Assembly (NCBI GenBank): GCA_039908095.1
Contig: JAMOBJ010000004.1
Location: 62,001 to 126,000 of the forward strand
Length of the DNA: 64,000 nucleotides
Direction: 5' to 3'
DNA from: Nitrospirae bacterium YQR-1
Lineage (GTDB): Bacteria > Nitrospirota > Thermodesulfovibrionia > Thermodesulfovibrionales > Magnetobacteriaceae
Under the pieces are notes generated by a model. It was not told where the DNA came from. It ran no database searches and was given only the letters and a program-made list of their open reading frames with translations. Below are positions 8,506-17,583 of the stretch, piece after piece. Every line of letters begins with the position of its first letter. Position 1 is the stretch's first letter. Both the position numbers and the translations under genes were made by a program.

Positions 8506-10173
8506 ATGTCTGAGCAAAAGTTAAAAGTATTTTTTTTTAAGTTATTCTTACTGCTTTTAGTATGGTCTCCTGTTTTTCCTCTCCTTTACCTTATATACAG
8601 ATTTCAGGTTAATATCCCTTTTTGGGATGAATGGGATATTTCGCAGGTTTTTGACGCCTTCCACAATGGGAACCTTCCAGGTTTCCTATTTCAACAACAT
8701 ACTGACAGCAGAATGTTTTTCCCGAAATTGATTTTTTTACTTATCGGTCTTATAAACGGACTCGATGTTAGAGTTTTCATGTATCTCAGTGTCTTCCTCG
8801 CTTTTTTAACTTCCCTGTGTATTTACAAATTAATACTGCGTTGCTGCGACACTATGGTTTTTATGTATATACTTGTTTTCTTTGTTAATCTGATGCTGTT
8901 CTCTCCGGCTGCGGCAGAAAACTGGTTTTGGGGAATGCAGTTTGTGGTTTATATAACACCCCTGTTACTTTGTGCAGGCCTTGTTGTCAACACTTCCGGT
9001 TTCTCTTTTAAGTACAAGGTAATATTCAATTCCTTTTTCTCTTTTGTCGGAACATTTTCTTTTGCAAACGGACTATTCTTATGGTTTTTTATTTTTCCGT
9101 TCAACGATTTTTTAAAATCTGATGCTGAAAAACCACCAAGAAAGTACATATGGGGTTATATTTTATCAGCCTTTGTTTCCGTCTCCATATTCTTTTTCGG
9201 CTACGAGCGATACGTTGCACCTAAGGCGGGCAGCTGGAGTTTTCTTTTAGTTGTTAAGGGGTTTTTTTCAGGTATAGGGGGGCCTCTGATGCAGGATAAA
9301 ACCGAATACTCACTGATTGCAGGAATAGTGATTTTTATTTTACTTGCTGCGGTTATATACAAAAGCATGGCGGATTTAAAAGATAACTTTAATAAATATT
9401 ATCCGTGGTTAGTTACAGCCTGTTACTCAGCATTGGCAATAATCTTAATTTCATTTAACAGAATAGGAGTTACGCCGGCAACCGGCAGCAGATATACTAC
9501 GGTTTCCTGCTATTTCACAATATCAACAATCATCTTGTTTTCATTGTATATGTTAAAGAAAAGCAATAAAGTTAAAATCACCGTAACGGTATTGGTGTTT
9601 TTACTCTTTTCCATCCTGTATTACCACACTTATACCGGTTCAGTTGAATATATAAAGGGAAGGAGTTTTATACGTGAAACTGCTAAGGCAGCCCTTGAGG
9701 TCAGTAATGTTTTCAGAAGTGAGAAAGGACTCAGTCTGCTTTATCCTGAAAGCGGCCACCTTTTTAAAAGGGTGAAAAGTCTGACGGAAATGAAGGTTCT
9801 AAGCATTCAGATTCCAAGTCCCGGTGAATTGCTGCCTCCTGATAACCTTGCATACGGTTCTTTTACACACTGTGAGGCATTACCAGGAAGTGAATTATAT
9901 ATTTCAGGACGGATGAGAAATCCAGTAAAAGGTAAAAGAATTCTTTTATCTTACAGGACTGCCGGTGAGCGGGAGAAACTCTTTGATTTTATTGCCCCTT
10001 TTGACGATAATTTAATACAGGGACGGGATTATTATATGAGTTTTGCTAACTTTTTAAAAGCAGACAATCTGCCGGAGCAAAACATCATAATTTCAGCCTA
10101 CGGAATTGACCTGACCAAGAAGACAACATTTAATTTTTCAAATACATGTTCTGTGTACAACAAGAAAACATGA
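8506..10173 (+). CDS. GT-C-like polytopic membrane protein, copy 1
   Basis: 555 residues with about ten transmembrane segments followed by a soluble C-terminal part of about 150 residues. After the first membrane helix comes NIPFWDEWDI, then FQQHTDSRMFFPKL. An acidic pair in the first extracytoplasmic loop is the usual position of the catalytic acid in GT-C glycosyltransferases (PMT/ArnT-like), so a lipid-linked sugar transferase is plausible. No family could be named with certainty. It is a tandem paralog of the next gene, and the pair precedes a Wza-like export lipoprotein, which supports a surface-polysaccharide role. The ribosome site is weak. Confidence 0.6.
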   Translation: MSEQKLKVFFFKLFLLLLVWSPVFPLLYLIYRFQVNIPFWDEWDISQVFDAFHNGNLPGFLFQQHTDSRMFFPKLIFLLIGLINGLDVRVFMYLSVFLAFLTSLCIYKLILRCCDTMVFMYILVFFVNLMLFSPAAAENWFWGMQFVVYITPLLLCAGLVVNTSGFSFKYKVIFNSFFSFVGTFSFANGLFLWFFIFPFNDFLKSDAEKPPRKYIWGYILSAFVSVSIFFFGYERYVAPKAGSWSFLLVVKGFFSGIGGPLMQDKTEYSLIAGIVIFILLAAVIYKSMADLKDNFNKYYPWLVTACYSALAIILISFNRIGVTPATGSRYTTVSCYFTISTIILFSLYMLKKSNKVKITVTVLVFLLFSILYYHTYTGSVEYIKGRSFIRETAKAALEVSNVFRSEKGLSLLYPESGHLFKRVKSLTEMKVLSIQIPSPGELLPPDNLAYGSFTHCEALPGSELYISGRMRNPVKGKRILLSYRTAGEREKLFDFIAPFDDNLIQGRDYYMSFANFLKADNLPEQNIIISAYGIDLTKKTTFNFSNTCSVYNKKT

Positions 10174-10217
10174 CGGAGATGGCTTAAAATGCTTTCTTTT
10201 ATAAGGGTGCTCAAACT

Positions 10218-11888
10218 ATGATTAAGTGGAAGTTGAATATATTTTTCTTTAAGTTACCGTTGTTGACTCTGCTTTATTCACCCCTTTTCCTGCTTCTTTA
10301 CCTTGTTTTCAGATTTCAGGTCAATATCCCTTTCTGGGATGAATGGGATATTACAGGGGTCTTTGACGCCTTCTACAATGGAAATCTCTTTGCTTTCCTG
10401 TTTCAACAACATACTGACAGCAGGATGTTTTTCCCCAAATTGGTTTTTTTATTTGCCGGTCTTTTAACCGGACTCGATATGAGGATTTTTATGTATCTGA
10501 GCGTTTTCCTTGCTCTTTTGACATCAATTTGTATTTATGTGTTGATACAACGGTCGTTTAAAAATACGGTCATTGCATATGTTAATGTTTTTTTCGTTAA
10601 CTTGATGGTGTTCTCTCCGGTTGCAGATGAAAACTGGCTTTGGGGGATGCAGTTCGTTTTTTATATAACACCCCTGTTACTCTGCGCAGGCCTTGTTGTC
10701 AACACTTCAGGTTTTTCATTAAAACGCAAAGTAATATTAAATTCCATTTTCTCGTTTGTTGGAACCTTTTCTTTTGCAAACGGATTACTTCTGTGGCTGT
10801 TTCTTTTTCCCTTTAATGAGCTCTTTAAAAGTAACACTGTTAAGACGGAAAGAAGGTACATAGGTGTTTATATTATATTGGCCTTTGCTTGTGTTTCAGT
10901 GTTTTTTCTTGGCTATGAGCATCACATTGTATCCAGAGGCAAATGGGATTTGGTTGAGATTATTAAAGCTTTTTTTTCCGGTATCGGCGGCCCTTTGATA
11001 AAAGATAATCTCAAACATTCACTCCTGTGCGGATTAGTGTTTTTTAGTTTATTTACAACGGTTGTTTACAAAATCATACCGGAACTAAAAGATAACCTGA
11101 GAAGATATTATCCGTGGCTGGTTACAGCCTGTTATGCAGCAGCAACAATTACCCTGATCTCAGTTAACAGAGCAGGGGTAATATATACAACCGCCAGCAG
11201 GTACATGACGGTTTCCGCCTATTTTATAATATCATCTGTAATTTTACTTTCAATGTATATTGCTAAGAGCGGCAATAAAACTAAAATTCCTGTGTTGTTG
11301 CCGGCGTTTTTTCTCTTTAGCCTCCTGTATTACCGAATGTATGACAATTCCATAGATTCGATGAGATCAAACTGCTCCAGCCGTGAAACAGCCAGAGCCT
11401 CGCTTGAACTCAGTAATATTTACGCAACAGAAAGAACACTCAGAGCACTTTACCCTGACGGTAAAAAATTGTTAAAAAAGGTTGAATACTTAACCCAAAT
11501 GAGGGTTCTGAATATTCAAATTCCCCGCCTCGGTGAATTAACTTTAATTGCTGATAATAAACCTTCATACGGTTTTTTCACGGAATGTAAGGAGTTGCCG
11601 GGAGAGAAACTTTATATTTCAGGAAATATAAAGACTCCGGTAGAAGGCAAAAGGATTATTCTGTCTTACTACACTGAGGAAAGCGGTGAGGTATTCTTTG
11701 GCTCTATAGCCCCATTTGACGGAAACTTAATACGGTCGGAGGATTATTATCTTGTTTTTGCAAACATTTTAAGTACAGAGGCGATTGACCGGCACAACGC
11801 TATAATCTCTGCTTACGGAATAGAACTAAACCGGAAGAAAATATTTAAATTTTCCAGCACTTGTTCTGTTATCAATAAAAAAACATAA
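10218..11888 (+). CDS. GT-C-like polytopic membrane protein, copy 2
   Basis: 556 residues, collinear along its whole length with the preceding gene: identical stretches include FRFQVNIPFWDEWDI, FQQHTDSRMFFPKL and LLLCAGLVVNTSGFS. The two are clearly a tandem duplication. The soluble C-terminus is also conserved (FIAPFD/SIAPFD, then IISAYGI). Both copies keep the acidic WDEWD loop, so both could be active, perhaps with different acceptors. Function is inferred only from topology and from the export gene that follows 74 bases later. Confidence 0.6.
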   Translation: MIKWKLNIFFFKLPLLTLLYSPLFLLLYLVFRFQVNIPFWDEWDITGVFDAFYNGNLFAFLFQQHTDSRMFFPKLVFLFAGLLTGLDMRIFMYLSVFLALLTSICIYVLIQRSFKNTVIAYVNVFFVNLMVFSPVADENWLWGMQFVFYITPLLLCAGLVVNTSGFSLKRKVILNSIFSFVGTFSFANGLLLWLFLFPFNELFKSNTVKTERRYIGVYIILAFACVSVFFLGYEHHIVSRGKWDLVEIIKAFFSGIGGPLIKDNLKHSLLCGLVFFSLFTTVVYKIIPELKDNLRRYYPWLVTACYAAATITLISVNRAGVIYTTASRYMTVSAYFIISSVILLSMYIAKSGNKTKIPVLLPAFFLFSLLYYRMYDNSIDSMRSNCSSRETARASLELSNIYATERTLRALYPDGKKLLKKVEYLTQMRVLNIQIPRLGELTLIADNKPSYGFFTECKELPGEKLYISGNIKTPVEGKRIILSYYTEESGEVFFGSIAPFDGNLIRSEDYYLVFANILSTEAIDRHNAIISAYGIELNRKKIFKFSSTCSVINKKT

Positions 11889-11962
11889 CAACAGAGCTTG
11901 CCTAAAAAGCTTTTTTTATGATAACGTACAGCGTTGGCAAAACTACTTGTGGGGGCTGGATT

Positions 11963-12745
11963 ATGAAGAAAACTATAGAGTATATACTAAAAATATCATT
12001 GTTGGTTGTTTCTGTTTTTTTGCTTTTAAACTGTTCAAAGTCAACAGGGGTGTTCAAATCTGAAGGAGGGCAGGAGGACAATATTTCTCATGCAACGCAG
12101 GCGTTGGAGAGGGAGCCTGAATTTACCCTTGGCCCGGGTGATATTTTAACTATAAAAGTCTATAGGCATGATGATCTTTCGTTAACTAGCGTAAGGATCC
12201 GGTTAGACGGCAAGTTTACGTATCCCCTGATTGGTGAGGTGGAGGCCCGCGGTAAAACAGTGAAGACTCTTGAGGCACATATGATGGAGCGATTCAAAGA
12301 GTATATAGTAAATCCTATGGTTATGGTCAATCCGACGGCACTAACAAGCAAAAAGGCGATTGTTGCCGGCGAGGTTACAACTCCAAGCGTGCTTACTATG
12401 GAGGAGAATATGACCTTGCTTCAGGTAATACATAAATGCGGCGGGTTCACTGCAGATGCCGACAAATCCGGTGTTACAGTGATAAGAGACGGAAAAACAG
12501 CGATCTTCGACCTAAAAAAGGCGTTAAAGGGTGATGCGGCTCAAAATATATATATAAGGGCTGACGATATAGTGTTTGTACCCTCTACATTTATGGCGGA
12601 CTTAGGAGATGCACTGACACGGATATCTAAGATTATATCTTTTATTGTTCAGGTTGAAAGCGGTATTATCCTGACCCCGGACGTTATCGATATTTTAAAG
12701 AAAGGCAAGAAAAGCACGAGTACCGGTTTTTCCATTTCAAATTAG
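11963..12745 (+). CDS. Wza/KpsD-like polysaccharide export lipoprotein
   Basis: Outer-membrane export factor of the Poly_export family. The ATG at 11963 gives MKKTIEYILK, a hydrophobic signal and a Cys in LLLNCSK that probably carries the lipid. An upstream in-frame ATG at 11918 would put 15 extra residues before the signal, so I prefer 11963 (260 residues). The mature part has the PES domain (LGPGDILTIKVYRHDDLS, DGKFTYPLIGEVEARGKT) and an SLBB-type domain (GEVTTPSVLTMEENMTLLQ). It is shorter than E. coli Wza. It follows the paired GT-C-like genes, but no Wzc/Wzx/Wzy genes are nearby. Confidence 0.87.
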   Translation: MKKTIEYILKISLLVVSVFLLLNCSKSTGVFKSEGGQEDNISHATQALEREPEFTLGPGDILTIKVYRHDDLSLTSVRIRLDGKFTYPLIGEVEARGKTVKTLEAHMMERFKEYIVNPMVMVNPTALTSKKAIVAGEVTTPSVLTMEENMTLLQVIHKCGGFTADADKSGVTVIRDGKTAIFDLKKALKGDAAQNIYIRADDIVFVPSTFMADLGDALTRISKIISFIVQVESGIILTPDVIDILKKGKKSTSTGFSISN

Positions 12746-12754
12746 CAGGTTAAA

Positions 12755-14857
12755 ATGCCTCTGGAGATACATAGGAGCGTTTGCCGGGTTTGTCATGGAG
12801 GTTGTGGAGCACTTGTTTACGTAGAAGGTGGCAAGGTGGTTAAAGTCCGTGGAGATGCAGACTCCCCTATAAGTCGCGGCTATATGTGCATTAAGGGGTT
12901 GAGATCCCACGAAATAGCAAATCATCCGCAAAGGCTGAAAAATCCTCTTAAAAGAACAGGGCGTCGCGGCCAAAATAAGTGGGATGAGATTAGCTGGGAT
13001 GAGGCATTAGATGAAATAGCAGGGAAAATAGCTGACATAAAAAGCAATTTCGGCCCGGAGAGTGTAGCTATCGGACAGGGCACGGGGCGTCACCACTATA
13101 TGCACGTTGTTCGCTTTGCTAATGCCCTTGGTACTCCTAACTGGTACGAACCGGGGCTTGCACAGTGCTTTATTCCGCGTATAACGGTAAGCCATCTGAC
13201 CTACGGCGGTTTTGTAGTTGGGGACTACTATGGTGCTGTGAAACCAAAATGTATTTTATTTTGGGCGCATAACCCTCTTGTAACCAGCGCTGACGGAGAG
13301 CTGGCGCCGGCTGTGTTTAGGGCTCTGCACAATGACTGTGAGACAATCTCAGTAGATCCGAGAAGAACCGAAACAGGAAAAAGGTGTAAGTTTTGGCTTC
13401 CTATAAGACCCGGTACTGATGCCGCCCTTGCGCTTGCCATGATTAACCACATAATAAGCCGGAACCTTTATGACAACGATTTTGTTGAAAACTATACGGT
13501 TGGTTTTGATGAGCTGAAAGCCCACGTCTCTCAGTACTCCACTAAGTGGGCGGAGGAAAAAACGTGGATACCGGCCAAAGATATAGAAAGAGCGGCTGAA
13601 ACTTATGCCACTGTAAAACCTGCAGTTTTAGACTGGGGGCTTGGGCTTGAGCAAAACGCCAATTCACTTCAAACAGTGCGGGCTGTGGCAATTTTAAGGG
13701 CAATTACCGGAAATCTGGACGTTCCGGGCGGTGACATCTTAGGAATGAATATTTTAAAAAGTTACCCCGTGTTAAAGGACAAACTTCCCACAGAGTCCTC
13801 GCAAAAAAGAATAGGTGGTGATGAGTTTAAACTTCTCAGCGGCTGGCGCGCCTATATGCCTTCGGCACATATCCCCGGACTGTTTAAAGCCATTGACGAG
13901 GGGATTCCTTACAGGGTGCGGGCACTGATGCTCTTTGGCAACAACCCTCTTCTTACCGTATCAAACCCACATAGAACCCTTTCGGCACTAAGAAAACTAG
14001 ATTTACTTGTGGCAACGGATTTATTTATGACACCTTCTGCGCTTCAGGCGGACTTTGTACTGCCTGCCGCTTTCTGGCCTGAAATTAATCATTTGATGGG
14101 AATTCCGCTTGTTGTGGAAAATTTTGTCTATGCTCAACGGGCATTAACATCATTCTATAATGCAAGGCAGGATGAGTGGATTATAGATGAGTTATCCAAA
14201 CGCCTTTCTCTGCCCTCAAAAGACATGTCTTATATGGATATATTTGATTATCAACTGGGCAATCTGGGAATCCGGTTTGAACAGCTTGTTGATACGGGGT
14301 CACACTGTCCGCCTCATGAGTATTATAAGTATAAAACAAAGGGGTTTAGAACGCCTTCAAAAAAGGTAGAGCTTTACAGTACAGCGTTAAAGAGGATGGG
14401 GTACTGTCCTCTTCCTGATTATGTGGAGCCACCTGAGAGTCCGGTTAATAACCCTGATTCAAATAACTATCCTTATGTTTTAATAACCGGAGCAAGGAGC
14501 CGTGAATTTTTCCACAGTGAGCACAGACAGATAGAGGGGCTTAGAAAGCGGCACGCTGACCCTGTAGCGGAGATACATCCTGTGGCGGCAAAAGATGCCG
14601 GTGTTGCGGATGGTGATTGGGTGAGGGTATCAAGCCCGCGTGGGGAGATTGTTATGCTTGCAAGGGTCACAGAAGATATTGCCCCTGAGGTGATAAGTGT
14701 GGAGCATGGCTGGTGGTTTCCTGAGAGTGTTTTTTCCACTGATGAGTCTTTTTTCCGCTCTAACGCCAATGTTCTTACGGCAGATACTCCTCCTTATGAT
14801 CCTGCTTTTGGCTCATACCGCTTGAGAGGCTTGCTTTGCAGCATTAAAAAGCTGTAA
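12755..14857 (+). CDS. Molybdopterin-dependent oxidoreductase catalytic subunit (bis-MGD, 4Fe-4S)
   Basis: 700 residues of the DMSO-reductase superfamily. The N-terminal cluster motif is C10-x2-C13-x3-C17-x27-C45 with Lys47 just after it, as in formate dehydrogenase, nitrate reductase and acetylene hydratase. Cys138 (in GLAQCFIPR) is the likely Mo/W ligand. A C-terminal MGD-binding domain follows (ITGARSREFFHSEHR, AKDAGVADGDWVRVSSPRG). No Tat signal is present, so the protein is probably cytoplasmic. No Fe-S or membrane partner is adjacent, and the gene starts 9 bases after the export lipoprotein gene. Acetylene-hydratase-like, polysulfide/thiosulfate-like and formate-like enzymes all remain possible; the substrate is unknown. 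Confidence 0.85.
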   Translation: MPLEIHRSVCRVCHGGCGALVYVEGGKVVKVRGDADSPISRGYMCIKGLRSHEIANHPQRLKNPLKRTGRRGQNKWDEISWDEALDEIAGKIADIKSNFGPESVAIGQGTGRHHYMHVVRFANALGTPNWYEPGLAQCFIPRITVSHLTYGGFVVGDYYGAVKPKCILFWAHNPLVTSADGELAPAVFRALHNDCETISVDPRRTETGKRCKFWLPIRPGTDAALALAMINHIISRNLYDNDFVENYTVGFDELKAHVSQYSTKWAEEKTWIPAKDIERAAETYATVKPAVLDWGLGLEQNANSLQTVRAVAILRAITGNLDVPGGDILGMNILKSYPVLKDKLPTESSQKRIGGDEFKLLSGWRAYMPSAHIPGLFKAIDEGIPYRVRALMLFGNNPLLTVSNPHRTLSALRKLDLLVATDLFMTPSALQADFVLPAAFWPEINHLMGIPLVVENFVYAQRALTSFYNARQDEWIIDELSKRLSLPSKDMSYMDIFDYQLGNLGIRFEQLVDTGSHCPPHEYYKYKTKGFRTPSKKVELYSTALKRMGYCPLPDYVEPPESPVNNPDSNNYPYVLITGARSREFFHSEHRQIEGLRKRHADPVAEIHPVAAKDAGVADGDWVRVSSPRGEIVMLARVTEDIAPEVISVEHGWWFPESVFSTDESFFRSNANVLTADTPPYDPAFGSYRLRGLLCSIKKL

Positions 14858-14962
14858 AGCGGGAAATTCTTTCCGTGCTGTTTGGAAAATATTACCTCCC
14901 TTAGTATTCTTTTATCCTTCCATTAGGTCATAAAGCTATGTAAAGCCGCATGTTTATTGGGT

Positions 14963-14978
14963 TGGCATAACATTTGCT
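14963..14978 (+). promoter_or_regulatory. Sigma-54 (-24/-12) promoter
   Basis: TGGCAT-AACAT-TTGCT has the exact GG-N10-GC spacing of sigma-54 promoters. It lies 78 bases upstream of the EF-hand gene and its AAAAGGAGG ribosome site. Sigma-54 commonly drives flagellar and surface genes, consistent with fliW downstream. Confidence 0.7.
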
Positions 14979-15055
14979 TTAATGATGTCAGAGTGTATTA
15001 GTTAAGGATAGGAAATAAAAGGAATATTAAGAATATATTTTAAAAGGAGGTTAAT

Positions 15056-15622
15056 ATGTCAGCTATAAGTGGAATAAGTACAGGAATTCCGTCATATGAT
15101 ATGATGAAAATACAAGGAGGCGACTCATATTCAACAGCATTCTCAAGTGACTTTACAGCATTTGCCAAAAACGATGAAAATGCTATAAATTCATCAGCCG
15201 CCAATATCATAACCAGTCTTGACACAGATAGTGACAGCAAATTAACATCCTCTGAATTTACAGCAAAAGGACTTTCCAGTGACGCATTCAGCTCTTTAGA
15301 CACTGATTCAGATGGTTATGTTAATGCTAATGAGTTAGTATATGGTTATTACTCCAACCGGCTGACCTCAATGTCACAGTCTTATATTAACAATTTTGAT
15401 ACAGATAGTGACGGTTACTTAAGCTCTACAGAGGCATCCTCAGCAGGGATGTCAACCAGTTTATTTAACAGCATTGATACAGATGGAGACGGCAAATTGA
15501 GCACAAGTGAGCTAAACAATAGTAATCCACAGAAAAACATGCTTAATAAGTATAAGATGTTGATAGAAGGAATTTCCGGCACATCGTCAAGCACAAGTAG
15601 TACGACAAGTGTGTCAGCATAG
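15056..15622 (+). CDS. Four-EF-hand calcium-binding protein
   Basis: 188 residues, rich in Ser, Asp and Thr, with four canonical 12-residue EF-hand loops: D56-TDSDSKLTSS-E67, D82-TDSDGYVNAN-E93, D115-TDSDGYLSST-E126 and D141-TDGDGKLSTS-E152. All have Asp at positions 1, 3 and 5 and Glu at 12, so Ca2+ binding is very likely. No signal peptide is visible; export, if any, would be by a non-Sec route. The Ser/Thr tail is low complexity. It is the first gene after a sigma-54 promoter and is followed by a terminator. Confidence 0.88.
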   Translation: MSAISGISTGIPSYDMMKIQGGDSYSTAFSSDFTAFAKNDENAINSSAANIITSLDTDSDSKLTSSEFTAKGLSSDAFSSLDTDSDGYVNANELVYGYYSNRLTSMSQSYINNFDTDSDGYLSSTEASSAGMSTSLFNSIDTDGDGKLSTSELNNSNPQKNMLNKYKMLIEGISGTSSSTSSTTSVSA

Positions 15623-15631
15623 GGCTGGTTC

Positions 15632-15664
15632 TTAAGGGGGGTTCCCCCGCCCCCCTTATTTTAT
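15632..15664 (+). terminator. Rho-independent terminator after the EF-hand gene
   Basis: AAGGGGGG (15634-15641), an 8-base loop, and CCCCCCTT (15650-15657), followed by ATTTTAT. It lies 12 bases after the stop codon, so the EF-hand mRNA may be monocistronic or attenuated. Confidence 0.75.
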
Positions 15665-15688
15665 ACTCCCCAACACAATCCTCCAAAC

Positions 15689-15746
15689 AGGTGGAAGGGG
15701 TTTCAGGGAAGCAAAAAACTCTCCTCTGAAACTCCCTCCACCTTTC
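15689..15746. terminator. Long hairpin (second terminator or repeat)
   Basis: AGGTGGAAGGGGTTTCAG (15689-15706) pairs almost completely with CTGAAACTCCCTCCACCT (15726-15743), and TTCC follows. It could be a backup terminator for the EF-hand gene or a mobile palindrome. Confidence 0.5.
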
Positions 15747-15876
15747 CTAATCCAACCTGAACACACACACATAGAAGATTTAAAGTTTCTTAGTTTTTTT
15801 ACCGAAAGTATAAGTAACTAACTGGGGTTGGCTTTTAGAGTTATAAACAGAGTTTTCAAGAAAGGAGGTACATGAT

Positions 15877-16980
15877 ATGGATATAGCGTCGTCTAACATC
15901 AGATTGAGTTCCAAATACTCGATGCTGGAAAAATATGAATATACTGAGAATCTGTCTTTTTGGAGCAACAACAAATCAACAGGCAGCTCTATCGAGTCCT
16001 TTAATCAGCCTCCTTTAAAAGATAAGGTGAGTATTTCCAGTGACAGCCGGAAACTTTTGGACACTAAAGGCAGCAACGGTGAAAAGGACGCAAAAATTGA
16101 TGACAACATGTATGTAGCCTCCATGGGTGATTTTAAATTAATGGTTCTGAAAGTATTACTTGAGAGAATGACCGGTAAGAAAATTGACGTATCCAATATA
16201 GTTGACGGCAGCGGCAAAGCAGACGGTAGTAAGGTGCTGGAGACGGCTTCCGATAATACACTACAACAACCACCGCTAAGTAACCCCTCAGATGATTCTC
16301 AGCAGCCTCAGGGCTGGGGGCTTCAGTACTCATCGCATGAAACAAAGTACGAAAGGCAGGAGTATGCATTTAACGCCTCCGGCACTATTAAAACCAAAGA
16401 CGGCCTGGAAATTAACTTCCATCTTGACGTAAATATGAGTTATGAGCATACAACAGAGACCTCCACCTCACTATCGGCAGGGGATGCTAAACTAACCGAC
16501 CCACTGATTATAAACTTTGGGGGAAATGCTGCGGATTTAACCGGCGGGACATTTAACTTTGACCTTAACTCCGACGGGCAGACTGACAAGATGCCGATGC
16601 TTGGGGCCGGAAGCGGTTTTCTTTCATTTGACTCAAACAACGATGGTGTAATAAATAACGGGAAAGAGCTCTTTGGTCCGTCAACCGGTAATGGTTATTC
16701 AGAGCTTTCCGCTTATGATGAGGACAAAAACAACTGGATAGATAAAAATGATTCTGTTTTTGATAAGCTCTCGGTATTAAGAAATTCTCAAAACGGGGAG
16801 AGCAGTTTAAGTACTTTACAAGACAATGCAGTGTCAGCCCTTTACCTTGGCAATATAGGCGGGTGGTTTGATTACAAAGACGGAGCCGGCAATTTAATCG
16901 GGCGTTTAGCAGGTATGAGTTTATTCACAAAAAATGACGGCACTGTCGGCACGACACAGCAGGTTGATATGCACACATAA
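15877..16980 (+). CDS. Calcium-site (EF-hand-like) surface-type protein, function unknown
   Basis: 367 residues, AAAGGAGG ribosome site before the ATG. The first 200 residues are hydrophilic and variable. The C-terminal part resembles a family of bacterial proteins with Asp/Asn-rich calcium motifs: DPLIINFGGNAADLTGG, FDLNSDGQTDKMP, FDSNNDGVINNGKELFG, YDEDKNNWIDKNDSVF, then LGNIGGWFDYKDGAGN. No signal peptide or membrane segment is seen. It sits between another calcium-binding gene and fliW, so a role in flagellar or surface assembly is possible but unproven. Confidence 0.65.
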   Translation: MDIASSNIRLSSKYSMLEKYEYTENLSFWSNNKSTGSSIESFNQPPLKDKVSISSDSRKLLDTKGSNGEKDAKIDDNMYVASMGDFKLMVLKVLLERMTGKKIDVSNIVDGSGKADGSKVLETASDNTLQQPPLSNPSDDSQQPQGWGLQYSSHETKYERQEYAFNASGTIKTKDGLEINFHLDVNMSYEHTTETSTSLSAGDAKLTDPLIINFGGNAADLTGGTFNFDLNSDGQTDKMPMLGAGSGFLSFDSNNDGVINNGKELFGPSTGNGYSELSAYDEDKNNWIDKNDSVFDKLSVLRNSQNGESSLSTLQDNAVSALYLGNIGGWFDYKDGAGNLIGRLAGMSLFTKNDGTVGTTQQVDMHT

Positions 16981-17010
16981 TCTGTATAAAAAATAGAAGA
17001 GGTGTTAATT

Positions 17011-17508
17011 ATGTACAATATGTTATCATATGGTATGGGTGGCAGACAAAGAACAAGCGGAGGCTTAATGAGGTTCAACACAACAAGGTTTGACATGGTT
17101 GAGATTGATGATGACAAGGTAATCACCTTCCCTAGGGGTATAATAGGCTTTAAGGATTTAAAGCATTTCTGCATATTGCCATATAAGGAACCGGTAAAGT
17201 GGCTTCACGCTACCGATGACCCTGATGTGGCTTTTATAGTCACTGACCCGTTTGAGTTTTTCCCGTATTATTCGTTTAGAATTGAGGATTTTGTAGAGGA
17301 ATATCTTGGATGTAATAATGTTGAGGACATTCTGGTACTAGTAATTTTAAATGTTGACGGAAAGAAGTTGTACGCAAATCTGAAATCACCGATAATAATA
17401 AACACGTCAAATATGAAAGGTGCCCATTTGGTGTTAAGTGACGATTCCATACCGATTAGGACATTGGTTGCAAATCCTCTTGCTGCCCCGCAGGCGGCGT
17501 ACTGTTAA
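17011..17508 (+). CDS. fliW: Flagellar assembly factor FliW
   Basis: FliW binds CsrA and flagellin and so couples flagellin translation to flagellin export. Diagnostic segments: DKVITFPRGIIGFKDLKHF, LHATDDPDVAFIVTDPF and LVLVILNVDGKKLYANLKSP. The ATG at 17011 follows an AGAGGTG ribosome site and gives 165 residues; a GTG at 17002 overlaps that site and is unlikely. The residues before the conserved core (about 20, Gly/Met-rich) are an unusual N-terminal extension. No csrA or fliC is adjacent in this window. Confidence 0.9.
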   Translation: MYNMLSYGMGGRQRTSGGLMRFNTTRFDMVEIDDDKVITFPRGIIGFKDLKHFCILPYKEPVKWLHATDDPDVAFIVTDPFEFFPYYSFRIEDFVEEYLGCNNVEDILVLVILNVDGKKLYANLKSPIIINTSNMKGAHLVLSDDSIPIRTLVANPLAAPQAAYC

Positions 17509-17583
17509 TATGGCGGCCTTTGTGTGTACGTGTGAGAGAGGTTTGTGGAGGTATTAAGAAGCCCTTGATGAGAGGGGGGGAGT

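Noticed and set aside
15056..15622. Repetitive DTDSDG sequence considered as a repeat array or CRISPR-like structure
   Set aside because: The repeats are irregularly spaced EF-hand loops inside one reading frame, not direct repeats with unique spacers. No CRISPR array is seen in the window.
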